Assembly: GCA_022824365.1 (NCBI GenBank)
Contig: JAJEAA010000028.1
Location: forward strand, 186,001-250,000
DNA: 64,000 nucleotides
Source of the DNA: Anaerolineae bacterium
GTDB taxonomy: Bacteria; Chloroflexota; Anaerolineae; Aggregatilineales; Phototrophicaceae
Direction of reading: 5' to 3'
Position 1 is the stretch's first letter. Each line of letters starts with the position of its first letter. This document shows positions 45,405 through 54,539 of this stretch, one piece after another. Below the pieces are notes generated by a model. It was not told the origin of the DNA, ran no database searches, and saw only the letters and a list, made by a program, of their open reading frames with translations. A program made the translations under genes and the position numbers.

Positions 45405-46544
45405 GTGCCTACGATCGCCATCGACTACACGCCGGCTTGGGAGCAGACCGCCGGGATCGGCCGATACGCGCGCGAACTGACTGCGGCGCTGGCCTTACAG
45501 GATCAGACAAAGACCTATCGATTGTTTGTCGCGGGCGCGTCTATCCCCAATCTGCCGCCACCTCCGGCGGCCAACTTCACTTGGAAGCCCACTTTGCTAA
45601 CGCCGCGCTGGCTGGCAAGATTGTGGCATCGCGCCCGCCTTCCCCTGCCTGTTGAGATTTTCACGGGCCGCATCAATCTCTTCCATGCTACCGATTTTGT
45701 TCTGCCTCCCACCCTGCCCATGACGTTCAAACTGCTAACCGTGCATGATCTCTCTTTCGCTCGCGTGCCGGAAACTGCCAGCCCGCGGCTAAAAGCCTAT
45801 TTGGACGCGGTCGTGCCTCGCTCCGTCTCCTATGCCGATCACATCCTGGCGGATTCTGAAGCGACCAAGCGCGACCTGATCGATCTCTATCACACGCCGG
45901 AAGCTAAAGTCACTGTGCTGTACAGCGGTGTGGATAGGCGCTACAGGCGCATCAATGACAGTGCGATACTGGAGGCAACGCACGCGAAATACGGCTTGAG
46001 CGGACTCAAATACGCCTTGTCTGTAGGTACTGTCCAGCCGCGAAAGAATTACGCCCGCGTCATTGAAGCGCTGGCAACGCTCCGCGCAAAAGGACACGAT
46101 CTGCACTACGTCATCGCCGGCGGAAAGGGATGGCTCAATGATGAACTCCACCGGGCGATTGAGCGAACCGGCATGAAACCATTCCTGCGCTTGCTGGGCT
46201 TCGTCGCGGATGAAGACTTGCCCGCGCTTTATAATGAAGCTCGTATGCTCGTCATGCCCTCGCTCTATGAAGGCTTCGGTTTCCCTGTGCTTGAAGCGAT
46301 GGCTTGCGGAACGCCTGTCATCACAAGCGAGATCTCATCGTTGCCAGAAGTCGCTGGTGAAGCAGCCCTGCTCGTCGATCCCTACGATGTAGACGCGATT
46401 GTCGAGGCGATGGCGGCGCTTGACGACGACAACACCCTGCGCGCGCGCCTGACTGAAGCCGGCTTCAAGCAAGCGGCGCGATTCTCTTGGGAGCGTTCCG
46501 TCGCTCAATTGAGCGCCATATACGATACTATGCTTAAAACTTGA
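45405..46544 (+). CDS. Glycosyltransferase, GT4 family
   Basis: 379 residues from GTG 45405, one base after the gtrA stop region. GT-B fold: GIGRYARELTAAL near the start, then the second domain with SVGTVQPRKNYARVIEAL, LLGFVADEDLPALYNEAR and PSLYEGFGFPVLEAMACGTPV with the EX7E glutamates (EGFGFPVLE). Transfers a sugar from a nucleotide donor to a lipid-linked acceptor on the cytoplasmic side. Donor unknown. It lies in the glycan cluster, after gtrA. Confidence 0.93.
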   Translation: MPTIAIDYTPAWEQTAGIGRYARELTAALALQDQTKTYRLFVAGASIPNLPPPPAANFTWKPTLLTPRWLARLWHRARLPLPVEIFTGRINLFHATDFVLPPTLPMTFKLLTVHDLSFARVPETASPRLKAYLDAVVPRSVSYADHILADSEATKRDLIDLYHTPEAKVTVLYSGVDRRYRRINDSAILEATHAKYGLSGLKYALSVGTVQPRKNYARVIEALATLRAKGHDLHYVIAGGKGWLNDELHRAIERTGMKPFLRLLGFVADEDLPALYNEARMLVMPSLYEGFGFPVLEAMACGTPVITSEISSLPEVAGEAALLVDPYDVDAIVEAMAALDDDNTLRARLTEAGFKQAARFSWERSVAQLSAIYDTMLKT

Positions 46545-46608
46545 ACAGACACTCGTGCTACAATGTCGCTCAACGAGCCAAAACCAGACCAAATAGGACC
46601 CTGACAAT

Positions 46609-47229
46609 TTGAGCAGGAACATCTCGCGGACGCCAACTACTCTTCTGTTGATCTTGCTTATCGGCGCTGTCACCGGCTACCTGTTGCCTTGGGCAGTCGC
46701 GCCATCCGGCCCCATGACGCTGAACGCCTTCGACCTGGCCGAATGGATCAGCCTGCATCCGTCGCAGCATCACACTTCACCACCACTCCAGGCGACGCTC
46801 TTGTTGCGTTTGCAATTGCTTATCGTCTGCCTGATGTTCGGGGCTGTCTCTGCGAACATACGGTGGAAACTGTTCGCAGCGCTGGTCATCGTCGCGCTCG
46901 CCCTGGCGCAGTTGCCGCCGCCTGAATATGTGCTCGACCCTGGCAACCTAAACTACCGCCAGCAATTTGTCCTGGCGCTGGCTAGCCTGCTAGCAAGCCT
47001 GCTACTGCTGCGCGTTAGGCGCGCTCAATTGCTATCCGCAATATTAGTTGCCCTGCCCTGCGCTGGCGCCGTATCAGCAATAGCAGGAATTTCGCAGGCC
47101 TACGACGTTTTTGCCACGTTGCAGGCAGGCACGGCAATTGGCTTGGGAATCTGGATCCACCTCGCGAGCTACGCCGGCTTGTTCGCCGTCGCCGTCATAT
47201 CGCGCTTCAAGCGGCTGCCACAGTCATAA
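46609..47229 (+). CDS. Predicted membrane protein, function unknown
   Basis: 206 residues starting with TTG 46609 (AGGA about 13 bases upstream); no suitable ATG. An N-terminal helix (about 11-30), a short outside loop with two His (HPSQHHTS), then three or four further helices to the end. Dense in Leu and Ala. No family recognised. Its place after the glycosyltransferase suggests a part in glycan export or assembly, which is inference only. Its stop overlaps the convergent dinB by six bases. Confidence 0.65.
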   Translation: MSRNISRTPTTLLLILLIGAVTGYLLPWAVAPSGPMTLNAFDLAEWISLHPSQHHTSPPLQATLLLRLQLLIVCLMFGAVSANIRWKLFAALVIVALALAQLPPPEYVLDPGNLNYRQQFVLALASLLASLLLLRVRRAQLLSAILVALPCAGAVSAIAGISQAYDVFATLQAGTAIGLGIWIHLASYAGLFAVAVISRFKRLPQS

Positions 47230-47706
47230 ACTGACATACTTGGCGCGCTTGCCCAAGGCCTCTGCGACCATCGTCAACTGACCGACATGATATGTCTCAT
47301 GAAAATGAAAATACAACAGGCTTTCGAACACCGTATTCCTAGCATAACCGGACGGCGCGCTGAGTTCCTCCACGCCTATACTCCCAAGCCCCGCCAGCAA
47401 GCGCCTCTGGGATGTATCAAAGTACTCGGCCAAAGCGCCGAAATCGATGACTCCGGGACCATCAGAGCCGATTGGCGAGCTGCCGTCGCGATATCGAGAG
47501 CGCGACTCATCTGGCCACACTGGACTGGCGCCAACATACTGCAATGGAAAGGCGCGGGCCGAGATGATGTGGCCCAGCAGCCAGTTGGCGCTGTGGCTCT
47601 CCGCCACCGGTTGCTTCAAGCTCTCCACATGGCTGATCTCCGCCACTTGCTGCCTAATGATGTCCGCCGTATATTCAAAGCTCTTCACCAATGCATCACC
47701 GTTCAT
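47224..47706 (-). CDS. DinB-family four-helix metal-binding protein
   Basis: 160 residues. The three metal histidines of the DinB/YfiT fold are in NWLLGHII and HFHETYHVGQL. Members include thiol-dependent S-transferases (bacillithiol or mycothiol users) and proteins of unknown role. No substrate indication here. A stem-loop at 47804 separates it from the upstream acp gene. Confidence 0.9.
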   Translation of the reverse strand: MNGDALVKSFEYTADIIRQQVAEISHVESLKQPVAESHSANWLLGHIISARAFPLQYVGASPVWPDESRSRYRDGSSPIGSDGPGVIDFGALAEYFDTSQRRLLAGLGSIGVEELSAPSGYARNTVFESLLYFHFHETYHVGQLTMVAEALGKRAKYVSL

Positions 47707-47803
47707 TGGACACCTTTTCCGCGAATTGCTTGCAGAACCGTTCTCAACCTGTCCTTAGCGTGCGGCCTTCTCGAATCCAATCCAGGCTCATATCAATCGC
47801 GTC

Positions 47804-47837
47804 AGAAAAAGAAATAAGGCGGCTGCCGCCACCTTAT
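47804..47837 (-). terminator. Rho-independent terminator after acp
   Basis: On the minus strand ATAAGG..CGG pairs with CCG..CCTTAT (one bulge), followed by TTTCTTTTTC. It lies 31 bases after the acp stop. Confidence 0.75.
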
Positions 47838-47867
47838 GACAATTGATAACGGATATTGCCCGACTTA

Positions 47868-48104
47868 TCATTCCATATTGGACTGGATGTACTCCACTGC
47901 TTGCCCAACCGTCTCAATTCGCTGGGCGTCCTCATCACTGATTTCGCCGCCGAATTCTTCTTCAAATGCCATAATCAGTTCAACCAGGTCAAGTGAGTCG
48001 GCTTCCAGATCCTCGCGGAAGCTTGCGCCGGCCACAACGCGCTCTTCTTCTACGCCAAGCAACTCAACCACGATTCCCTTCACGCGCTCTTCAATCGATG
48101 CCAT
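47868..48104 (-). CDS. acpP: Acyl carrier protein
   Basis: 78 residues, acidic. The phosphopantetheine serine is in [18 protein letters not shown]. Carries growing acyl chains for FabF and supplies acyl groups to PlsX. GGAGG lies ten bases before ATG. Monocistronic: a terminator follows and the IPP isomerase gene diverges upstream. Confidence 0.97.
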   Translation of the reverse strand: MASIEERVKGIVVELLGVEEERVVAGASFREDLEADSLDLVELIMAFEEEFGGEISDEDAQRIETVGQAVEYIQSNME

Positions 48105-48206
48105 GACTGCCCATCCTCCAACTTGGAATCCTGCTACTCACTACATAACTGCCAATTATACCGAGATTCAGTCGCTCTGCTAGCCTAATTGCCGCGACTG
48201 GCATGA

Positions 48207-48235
48207 TTGACACTCGCTGGCTTCCTCTGTACGAT
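48207..48235 (+). promoter_or_regulatory. Sigma-70-type promoter for IPP isomerase
   Basis: Consensus TTGACA at 48207-48212, a 17-base spacer and TACGAT at 48230-48235, about 48 bases before the ATG. Confidence 0.6.
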
Positions 48236-48282
48236 ATCGTCGCCCTCGGCATGGACCGCTCTGAAAAAAGGAACACCTGTCG

Positions 48283-49326
48283 ATGACAAAAGTGACGGAA
48301 ACGCCAAGTACCGAAAGTCGCAAAGTCGATCATATCCGCATCAACCTGGAGCAGGATGTTCAGTTTCCCCGCTTGACGACCGGGCTGGAGCATTATCGTT
48401 TCCTGCATCAAGCATTGCCGGAACTCAACTTGAGCGAAATCGACACCAGCGCCGAAGTCTTCGGCAAGCGCTTGCTGTCACCCGTCTTGATCTCCTCAAT
48501 GACCGGCGGCACGGCGCTCGCGCGCGAGATAAATCGTAACCTCGCCCAGGCGTCGCAAAGGCGCCAAGTTGCCATGGGCTTGGGCTCGCAACGCGCCGCT
48601 ATCGAAGACGAGACGCTCGTTGATAGCTACGCCATTCGCGATGTCGCGCCGGATATTCTCCTCTTCGCCAATCTGGGCGCTGTACAGCTGAACTACGGCT
48701 ACGGACTGGACCAATGCCGACGCGCGGTAGACATGGTCGGCGCCGATGCGCTGATCTTGCATTTCAATGTCTTGCAGGAAGCCGTGCAAGCTGAGGGCGA
48801 TATTGACTTTTCCGGCTTGCTGGACAAGGTCGCGGAAGTCTGCGCCAAACTGTCTGTGCCCGTCATTGCAAAGGAAGTCGGCTGGGGCTTTTCCCAGGCA
48901 ACGGTTCATCAACTCGTTCAAGCCGGCGTCGCCGCGGTTGATGTCGCAGGCGCCGGCGGCACCTCCTGGAGCGAAGTCGAATTTCATCGCGCCCCAACCG
49001 CATTCCACGCGCGGGTCGCGCGCAGCTTTGCCGATTGGGGCATCCCCACCGCCGATGCGATTCAGTATGCCCGCGCCGCCGCGCCAAGTTTGCCAGTCTT
49101 CGCCAGTGGCGGTCTGCGCGATGGTATTGACATCGCCAAGTGCATCGCCTTGGGCGCGGACTTGGCCGGCCTGGCCAGTCCTTTCTTGCGCGCCGCCAGC
49201 GAGTCATCTGAAGCGGTGGAGACGTTGATTCTTGAGCTCAATGCCCAGTTGCGTATCGCCATGCTCTGCACCGCTTCGCCCGATCTGGCATCCCTGCGCC
49301 GCGCCGAACTACATCTCAAGCCTTGA
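48283..49326 (+). CDS. fni: Isopentenyl-diphosphate delta-isomerase, type 2 (FMN-dependent)
   Basis: 347 residues. Interconverts IPP and DMAPP with FMN and NADPH. Seen: [16 protein letters not shown] near the start, LISSMTGGT, the MGLGSQRAA loop, [22 protein letters not shown], and the phosphate sites [22 protein letters not shown]. Family length is normal. It provides DMAPP for the mevalonate genes at 12-15.8 kb, though it is 33 kb away. Its end overlaps the convergent hemW by 11 bases. Confidence 0.96.
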   Translation: MTKVTETPSTESRKVDHIRINLEQDVQFPRLTTGLEHYRFLHQALPELNLSEIDTSAEVFGKRLLSPVLISSMTGGTALAREINRNLAQASQRRQVAMGLGSQRAAIEDETLVDSYAIRDVAPDILLFANLGAVQLNYGYGLDQCRRAVDMVGADALILHFNVLQEAVQAEGDIDFSGLLDKVAEVCAKLSVPVIAKEVGWGFSQATVHQLVQAGVAAVDVAGAGGTSWSEVEFHRAPTAFHARVARSFADWGIPTADAIQYARAAAPSLPVFASGGLRDGIDIAKCIALGADLAGLASPFLRAASESSEAVETLILELNAQLRIAMLCTASPDLASLRRAELHLKP

Positions 49327-50542
49327 TGCCGTCGACAAACTCGCGGATGATGCCATTGCTTAACAAGTGACCTGCGCTGCTAAGCCGGACCCTATCTTCG
49401 TTCAAATGGATCAGACCTAGCGCGCCAAGCCGTTCGACCGCTTCCGGAAACATCGCGGCAAAGTCTTGCCCAAAGCGCGCCGAGAAGCGCGCCCGGTTGA
49501 TGCCTTCCCGCGTCAACCTTAAGCCCATCATGATCGTTTCATAAAGATCATCTGCCCGGCTCACAACCCGATGCTTGGCTACGGCCGGCGTCAGCGGAAA
49601 CTCAAATGATCCAGCGGCGCCATCTGTCAAAGCGGCAATATATCGCCGCGGCGCTGTAATCGTCGAATAACGCAGCCCGCCGGCGAAGCCATGCGCGCCC
49701 GCGCCCAAGCCAATATAAGGCAGATTGCGCCAATATTGCAGGTTGTGACGACATTGCTTGTCGTCCCGGCGCCAGTTGCTTATCTCGTATTGGACGTAGC
49801 CGTGGCGCTCGAAGACCCCGGCGGCATACTCGTACATATCGGCGAAGATATCATCATCGGGCACTGGCAATTCACCTCTGTCCACGCGCTGTCGCAGATC
49901 GGTGCCGCCTTTCAACTCCAAGCCATACATCGACACATGATCCGGCGCGAACGCCATTAGCGCGCCCACCGTCGGCCGCCAATCAGCAAGCGTCTCGCCC
50001 GGGGCGCCGAAGATGACATCCAGATTGAGATTCTCGAACTGCGCCTTGCGAGCGGCAGCGACCGCATCCGCGACCTTCTGCAAATCATGCCGCCGGTCAT
50101 ACAGGCGCAAGATATCGGCGTTGGCGGATTGCATGCCGATGCTCAGGCGATTGCAGCCAAGCGCGCGCAGATCCCGCAGGTACTCAAAAGACAAGTCATC
50201 CGGATTGGCTTCCAGCGAAATCTCCATATCATCGCTGAGGTTGAATTCTCGGCTGATGGCCAGCAGCAATTGCTCAAATTGGCGCGCCGTCAGCAGCGAT
50301 GGCGTCCCGCCGCCAAAATACAGCGAATGCGCTTCCCGATGAGGATTGCTCGCCGCGACTATTTCCAGCTCCCGGCGAAGGGCGCTGACATAGGCCGGTA
50401 TTAGATCTTCGAGATCGGTGTAGGTATTGAAGGCGCAATAACCGCAACGCACATGGCAGAATGGAATATGCAGATATATAGATAGCGGCGCTTCGTCGTG
50501 TTGCATGTGGAGTCGGCTTGCTCCGGCGAATGATTGCGTCAT
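49316..50542 (-). CDS. hemW: HemW-type radical SAM protein (coproporphyrinogen oxidase-like heme chaperone)
   Basis: About 408 residues. Fe-S/SAM motif [10 protein letters not shown] (CxxxCxxC) in [20 protein letters not shown], then [42 protein letters not shown] and a HemN-type C-terminal domain. The CxxxCxxC spacing without a further conserved cysteine fits HemW (heme insertion) rather than HemN (heme synthesis). The start is uncertain: ATG 50542 is used; ATG 50506 gives 396 residues, and a longer frame to 50686 is unlikely. None has a clear ribosome-binding site. Confidence 0.9.
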   Translation of the reverse strand: MTQSFAGASRLHMQHDEAPLSIYLHIPFCHVRCGYCAFNTYTDLEDLIPAYVSALRRELEIVAASNPHREAHSLYFGGGTPSLLTARQFEQLLLAISREFNLSDDMEISLEANPDDLSFEYLRDLRALGCNRLSIGMQSANADILRLYDRRHDLQKVADAVAAARKAQFENLNLDVIFGAPGETLADWRPTVGALMAFAPDHVSMYGLELKGGTDLRQRVDRGELPVPDDDIFADMYEYAAGVFERHGYVQYEISNWRRDDKQCRHNLQYWRNLPYIGLGAGAHGFAGGLRYSTITAPRRYIAALTDGAAGSFEFPLTPAVAKHRVVSRADDLYETIMMGLRLTREGINRARFSARFGQDFAAMFPEAVERLGALGLIHLNEDRVRLSSAGHLLSNGIIREFVDGIKA

Positions 50543-50562
50543 TGTCAGTGGTAAAATATAAT
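50534..50562 (+). promoter_or_regulatory. Sigma-70-type promoter for the PP2C-response regulator genes
   Basis: TTGCGT at 50534-50539, a 17-base spacer and consensus TATAAT at 50557-50562, 90 bases before the PP2C ATG. Confidence 0.65.
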
Positions 50563-50652
50563 TGTGCAAGTCAGTATCGGAACTGCCTGTTGACGACTTG
50601 GCCCCGTCATCTCCGGCGCGAGGCGTCAATTTATCATGTTCAGGCCAAAGAT

Positions 50653-51795
50653 ATGAGCCTTCTTCGCAAATTACTCGGTAGATCAAGCCAGGAAACCGGG
50701 CGTAACGCCGCTTCCAGGCGAACCTCCCATGTTACGCCGAGCAGATCGCAGCGCTCGGTCGAACCGATTCGAGAAGCGCCGCCAGCGGATTCTGAACCGC
50801 CTCCGACGCCTAAATCTGCCGAGGCCGAAGAGCCAGAACCTGTAGGTGAAGCACAGATAGATAATGAAGCGCCGACTGCGGAAGAGCCGGAAAAGATCGC
50901 GCCGCAGCCAGGGGCTTCTAGTGAGGTTAAGCCGGCAGCGCCCGAAGCAGCGAATCCTCGACCCTCAAGACGGACAATGCCGCCCGCGCCCAAGCCCATT
51001 CTGACACGTCAGCGCCAAGCCCTCGCCTATGGCATAGCCAGCGATGTCGGCTTGCTACGCGCCAATAACGAAGACGCCTGCTTCGGCATGCAATGGCATT
51101 CGATCACCGTGGACAATCGACCGGATTTCGGCTTCTTTGTCGTCGCCGATGGTATGGGCGGTCATCTCGATGGCGAACGCGCGGCCGGCATCGCCGTGCA
51201 GACGCTCGCCGCTGAAATGCTCGATAAAATCTATGTTCCCCTCTTGCGCAATTTTAGCGCCGGCGACAGCCCTACTGTTCTGGAAGCCTTGGTTGCCGCC
51301 TGCGAAAAGGCTAATATGGCGGTGCTTCGAGGCGTCCCGGGCGGCGGCACTACCCTCTCCGCCATCGCCATCATCGGCAATCTCGCCTATATCGTACACG
51401 TCGGCGACAGCCGCGCTTACCTCATTCACGACGACAAGATCGAGCAACTCACCACCGATCATACCCTGGTCCAGCGCCTCCTGGAGATGAATGAACTGAC
51501 GCCGGAGGAAGCGGAAAATTATCCTCAGAAGAACGTGCTTTACCGAGCGATCGGTCAAAATGAAAATCTGAAAATGGAGCGCTTGGTCAGGACATTGCCG
51601 CCTTCCTCGCAAGTCTTGGTTTGCACTGATGGCCTCTGGGACATGGTAGAAGACGACATTCTCAAAGTAGTGACGCAAGATGCCGCATCGCCGCAGGAGG
51701 CTTGTGACCGGCTGGTTAACCTGGCAATTGATCGTGGCGGCGCCGATAATATCTCCGTGATTATCCTCAAGGTGCCCGGCGGTGGCGCCGACTAG
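50653..51795 (+). CDS. PP2C-family serine/threonine phosphatase with long disordered N-terminus
   Basis: 380 residues from ATG 50653. The first 125 residues are Pro/Glu/Ala-rich and likely disordered. The PP2C domain (about 130-378) has all metal motifs: DVGLLRANNEDACF, VVADGMGGHLDGERAA, GGTTLSAIAI with HVGDSRAYL, TTDHTLVQ, VCTDGLWDMVEDD and GGADNISVIIL. It reverses Ser/Thr phosphorylation. No Ser/Thr kinase or FHA gene is near; the next gene (58 bases on, same strand) is a response regulator. Substrate unknown. Confidence 0.93.
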   Translation: MSLLRKLLGRSSQETGRNAASRRTSHVTPSRSQRSVEPIREAPPADSEPPPTPKSAEAEEPEPVGEAQIDNEAPTAEEPEKIAPQPGASSEVKPAAPEAANPRPSRRTMPPAPKPILTRQRQALAYGIASDVGLLRANNEDACFGMQWHSITVDNRPDFGFFVVADGMGGHLDGERAAGIAVQTLAAEMLDKIYVPLLRNFSAGDSPTVLEALVAACEKANMAVLRGVPGGGTTLSAIAIIGNLAYIVHVGDSRAYLIHDDKIEQLTTDHTLVQRLLEMNELTPEEAENYPQKNVLYRAIGQNENLKMERLVRTLPPSSQVLVCTDGLWDMVEDDILKVVTQDAASPQEACDRLVNLAIDRGGADNISVIILKVPGGGAD

Positions 51796-51853
51796 CGCCT
51801 CGCGCTTTGATCGTCGCCTGGCCAAATTCTGATCTCGCTAGCAGGAGCGCGCC

Positions 51854-52579
51854 ATGATACCGAACCCCAAGGTCAATCCAAAAAGCAGCGGCAAAGTCAT
51901 CCTTGTTGTCGATGACGAGCCGCGAATGATTGGCTTCATTCGCATGAACCTCGAGCTTGAAGACTATCGCGTTCTCGCGGCGCACGACGGGCTGGAGGCG
52001 CTGGATCTCATCCGCACTCAATTGCCCGACCTCATTCTGCTTGATGTCATGATGCCCGATCTTGACGGCTTTGAAACGCTGCGCATGCTGCGCGAATTCT
52101 CCGATATTCCTGTCATCATGCTGACGGCCAAAGGGGAAGAAAACGACAAGGTGCACGGCTTGGAGTTGGGCGCGGACGATTACATTACCAAGCCTTTTGG
52201 CCCCCGCGAGCTATCCAGCCGAATCAAAGCTATCTTTCGCCGGCTGGAGAAACCTACCGCCGAAGACGCTATCCTGCGCATCGACGACCGCCTGAGCGTG
52301 GACTATAACAAGCGAGAAGTCATTGTCGCGGGCGAGGCGGTCAAACTTAGACCGACTGAGTATCGCCTGCTCTACCACTTGATACGCAACGCCGGCTGGA
52401 CCGTGCCCCACGATCAACTGCTGCAAAAGGTCTGGGGCTACGAATACCGCGATGAAGCGCACTATGTCCGGCTCTACGTGAACTACCTGCGCGAAAAGAT
52501 TGAAGAGGACCCGGCCAATCCCCGCTATATTATTACCGAGCGCGGCGTCGGCTATCGCTTCATCGACTTCAGACAGTGA
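51854..52579 (+). CDS. OmpR/PhoB-family response regulator, no histidine kinase nearby
   Basis: 241 residues. Receiver domain (about 15-130) with acidic pair VVDDEPR, phospho-acceptor Asp in [13 protein letters not shown], Thr in MLTAKG and Lys in YITKPFG, all conserved. The C-terminal winged helix (about 145-238) ends [21 protein letters not shown] lies before the ATG. There is no sensor kinase in the window next to it; it follows a PP2C phosphatase gene and probably shares its promoter. Target genes are unknown. Confidence 0.94.
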   Translation: MIPNPKVNPKSSGKVILVVDDEPRMIGFIRMNLELEDYRVLAAHDGLEALDLIRTQLPDLILLDVMMPDLDGFETLRMLREFSDIPVIMLTAKGEENDKVHGLELGADDYITKPFGPRELSSRIKAIFRRLEKPTAEDAILRIDDRLSVDYNKREVIVAGEAVKLRPTEYRLLYHLIRNAGWTVPHDQLLQKVWGYEYRDEAHYVRLYVNYLREKIEEDPANPRYIITERGVGYRFIDFRQ

Positions 52580-52595
52580 CCGCGCCGGGACATGC

Positions 52596-52937
52596 TCAAT
52601 CCGGCAGGAAACCAAGATCCAAATACAGGCAGGTCTCGTCGCCTCTTGCGATTCCCGCCCCGGAGCAATCAAGCTCGCCGTATTCCCGAAAGATAAATAT
52701 CGTTCGATCTCGCCGCTTGAACCTTTTCTTAAGCGTGTTCCACTGCGATTTACTGGGCAGTTCGCGGCCGGCGGCGACTTGAAAATAGCTGACGGAGAAG
52801 ATCACGCGGAAGCGTCCATCGTCAAATTCTTGGAGTTTCAACAACGCGGACCCGCGCGGTCCCGAAAGGGCATTCTGAATGATAGATGCGGCATACCGTC
52901 TCTTGACCCGGCGAAATCTTGGTACTCCATCTTGCAT
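52596..52937 (-). CDS. Small basic protein, function unknown
   Basis: 113 residues. The start has AGGAAG ten bases upstream of ATG and the frame fills the gap between convergent and divergent genes. Composition is basic (RFRRVKRRY, TLKKRFKRRDRT) with alternating beta and helix; two cysteines near the end. No family recognised. The overlapping plus-strand frame 52500-52958 has poorer start signals and would run into the regulator gene. Coding status is likely but not certain. Confidence 0.6.
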   Translation of the reverse strand: MQDGVPRFRRVKRRYAASIIQNALSGPRGSALLKLQEFDDGRFRVIFSVSYFQVAAGRELPSKSQWNTLKKRFKRRDRTIFIFREYGELDCSGAGIARGDETCLYLDLGFLPD

Positions 52938-53051
52938 GAGCGCTCTCTTCCTTCGTGACTAGCAAGCCCAAGGCCATCGCGGCGAATGACTTTGACTCGT
53001 GAAATTATCCCCTGGCGCCATTATAATAATGCTGACAGAGAGGGAGGCGCC

Positions 53052-53555
53052 ATGAGCGAAATCAGCGGCCAGGAATTCAAGAATATGCTTGCCTGCTGGA
53101 CGGCTGGCATCACCGTAGTTAGCGTCTCATCCCGAAATGATTGGCAGGCAATCACAGTCAACTCCTTCGCCAGCGTCAGCATGACGCCGCCGCTTATCTG
53201 TCTAAACATCGCCAATCGGCTGGATACGCGAGAATATATGGCGCGCGAAGGTCACTTCGCCATCAGCATTCTCTCCGCGCGTCAACTTGACCTCGGCAAA
53301 CGCTTCGCTGGTTACTTTGATGATGATTACGAAAATCGCTTCGACGACCTAAGTTGCGAGACGACGCGTTTTGGCGACCCTATCATCCCCGATGCTATGG
53401 CCTGGCTGGCTTGCTCAATCGAGCGGCATATCGACTTCGGCGAGAATACCATGTTCCTGGGCAAAGTTGAGCAGGGCGGCTGGACCGACGACAAGCTTCC
53501 CCTTCTCTACCACAATCGCCAATGGGGCGTCTTCAAGCCGACCGAAGACAAATGA
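53052..53555 (+). CDS. Flavin reductase-like (FMN-binding split-barrel) protein
   Basis: 167 residues from ATG 53052, with GGGAGG five bases upstream. Typical blocks: MLACWTAGITVVSVSS, AITVNSFASVSMTPPLICLNIA, FAISILSARQLDLGKRFAG and GKVEQGGWTDDKLPLLYHNRQWGVF. Members reduce free FMN with NAD(P)H for a partner monooxygenase. No such partner adjoins. A consensus TATAAT lies at 53022-53027, but no -35 box at proper spacing is seen. Confidence 0.92.
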   Translation: MSEISGQEFKNMLACWTAGITVVSVSSRNDWQAITVNSFASVSMTPPLICLNIANRLDTREYMAREGHFAISILSARQLDLGKRFAGYFDDDYENRFDDLSCETTRFGDPIIPDAMAWLACSIERHIDFGENTMFLGKVEQGGWTDDKLPLLYHNRQWGVFKPTEDK

Positions 53556-53563
53556 CAGCGCGC

Positions 53564-54301
53564 CTACTTCAAGTCGGCCGCCGCAATGGCCGCGCCCACG
53601 ATGCCTGCCCGGTTGCGTAGCTGCGCCGGGACAATCTGTGTATCGCAGCGAATGTGCGGGAAGAATTTCTCGTATTTCTTGCTGACGCCGCCCCCGATGA
53701 TAAACAGGTCCGGTGTGATCAGCGTTTCCATATACTGCAAATGCTCGGAGAGACGCTTGCCCCAAGCCTTCCAACTGTAGTCTTTCTCCTGCCGCGCCCG
53801 GTCGGATGTCCGCCATTCCGCGTCTTTGCCGCGAATGATCAGATGGCCAAATTCGGTGTTTGGGACGAGATGCCCGTTTATGAAGAGCGAACTGCCTACG
53901 CCCGTGCCCAGGGTCAAAATGACGACCAAGCCGCGCCGCTCCCGGCCAGCGCCGAACTTCATCTCGGCGATGCCAGCCGCATCCGCGTCGTTCAATACGA
54001 TGACGGGATTGCCGGTTTTCCGCTCCATCAGCGTCTTGGCATCGGCGCCGATCCATTCGTCATCGACATTCGCGGCTGTTAGCGTCACGCCATGCTGCAC
54101 TACGGCGGGAAATGTACAGCCGATCGCCGCCTGCCAATCGAAATGACTGGCGATCCTGGCAACCACATCCGCCACGGCCGGCGGCTTTGCGGGTTGGGGC
54201 GTCTCTATCCGGAGTCGGTCAGAGGCAAATTCTCCGCGCTCCGTATCAACAATCGCGCCCTTGATTCCCGATCCGCCAATATCAATGCCAAGGATTTCCA
54301 T
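53564..54301 (-). CDS. ppgK: Polyphosphate glucokinase (ROK family)
   Basis: 245 residues. Phosphorylates glucose using polyphosphate and/or ATP. Phosphate loop [41 protein letters not shown] with the sugar-binding residues, catalytic Asp in [37 protein letters not shown], and [15 protein letters not shown]. The block after the FGH glutamate is specific to polyphosphate users of actinobacteria and Chloroflexota. Alternative start: GTG 54304. Monocistronic; the 238 bases upstream contain no gene. Confidence 0.94.
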   Translation of the reverse strand: MEILGIDIGGSGIKGAIVDTERGEFASDRLRIETPQPAKPPAVADVVARIASHFDWQAAIGCTFPAVVQHGVTLTAANVDDEWIGADAKTLMERKTGNPVIVLNDADAAGIAEMKFGAGRERRGLVVILTLGTGVGSSLFINGHLVPNTEFGHLIIRGKDAEWRTSDRARQEKDYSWKAWGKRLSEHLQYMETLITPDLFIIGGGVSKKYEKFFPHIRCDTQIVPAQLRNRAGIVGAAIAAADLK

Positions 54302-54539
54302 CACAGGCCTCTTGTCGCGGCTTCACTAGCCAGGATTCTACCACAGTATGCCCTGCGCTTGCGCCCATTTGACCAGCAGCTATCACGCGTCGTAACGGTG
54401 AGGAATGCTAATAGTCAATTCCCAACCTACGCCGTCCTACGCTTCCCATGCGCTGCCAAGACGGGCCGCGCCCGCAACTTGTTTATGGGGGGAATTTGGA
54501 GTTTAATGGAAGTCACAGCGTCAACCACAGGAATCTATT

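Noticed and set aside
52500..52958. Plus-strand frame overlapping the response-regulator end
   Set aside because: It overlaps a certain gene by 80 bases and has no family features; the minus-strand frame there has a better ribosome-binding site.
53022..53027. Promoter for the flavin reductase from TTGACT (52992) and TATAAT
   Set aside because: The spacer is 24 bases, too long for a sigma-70 promoter.
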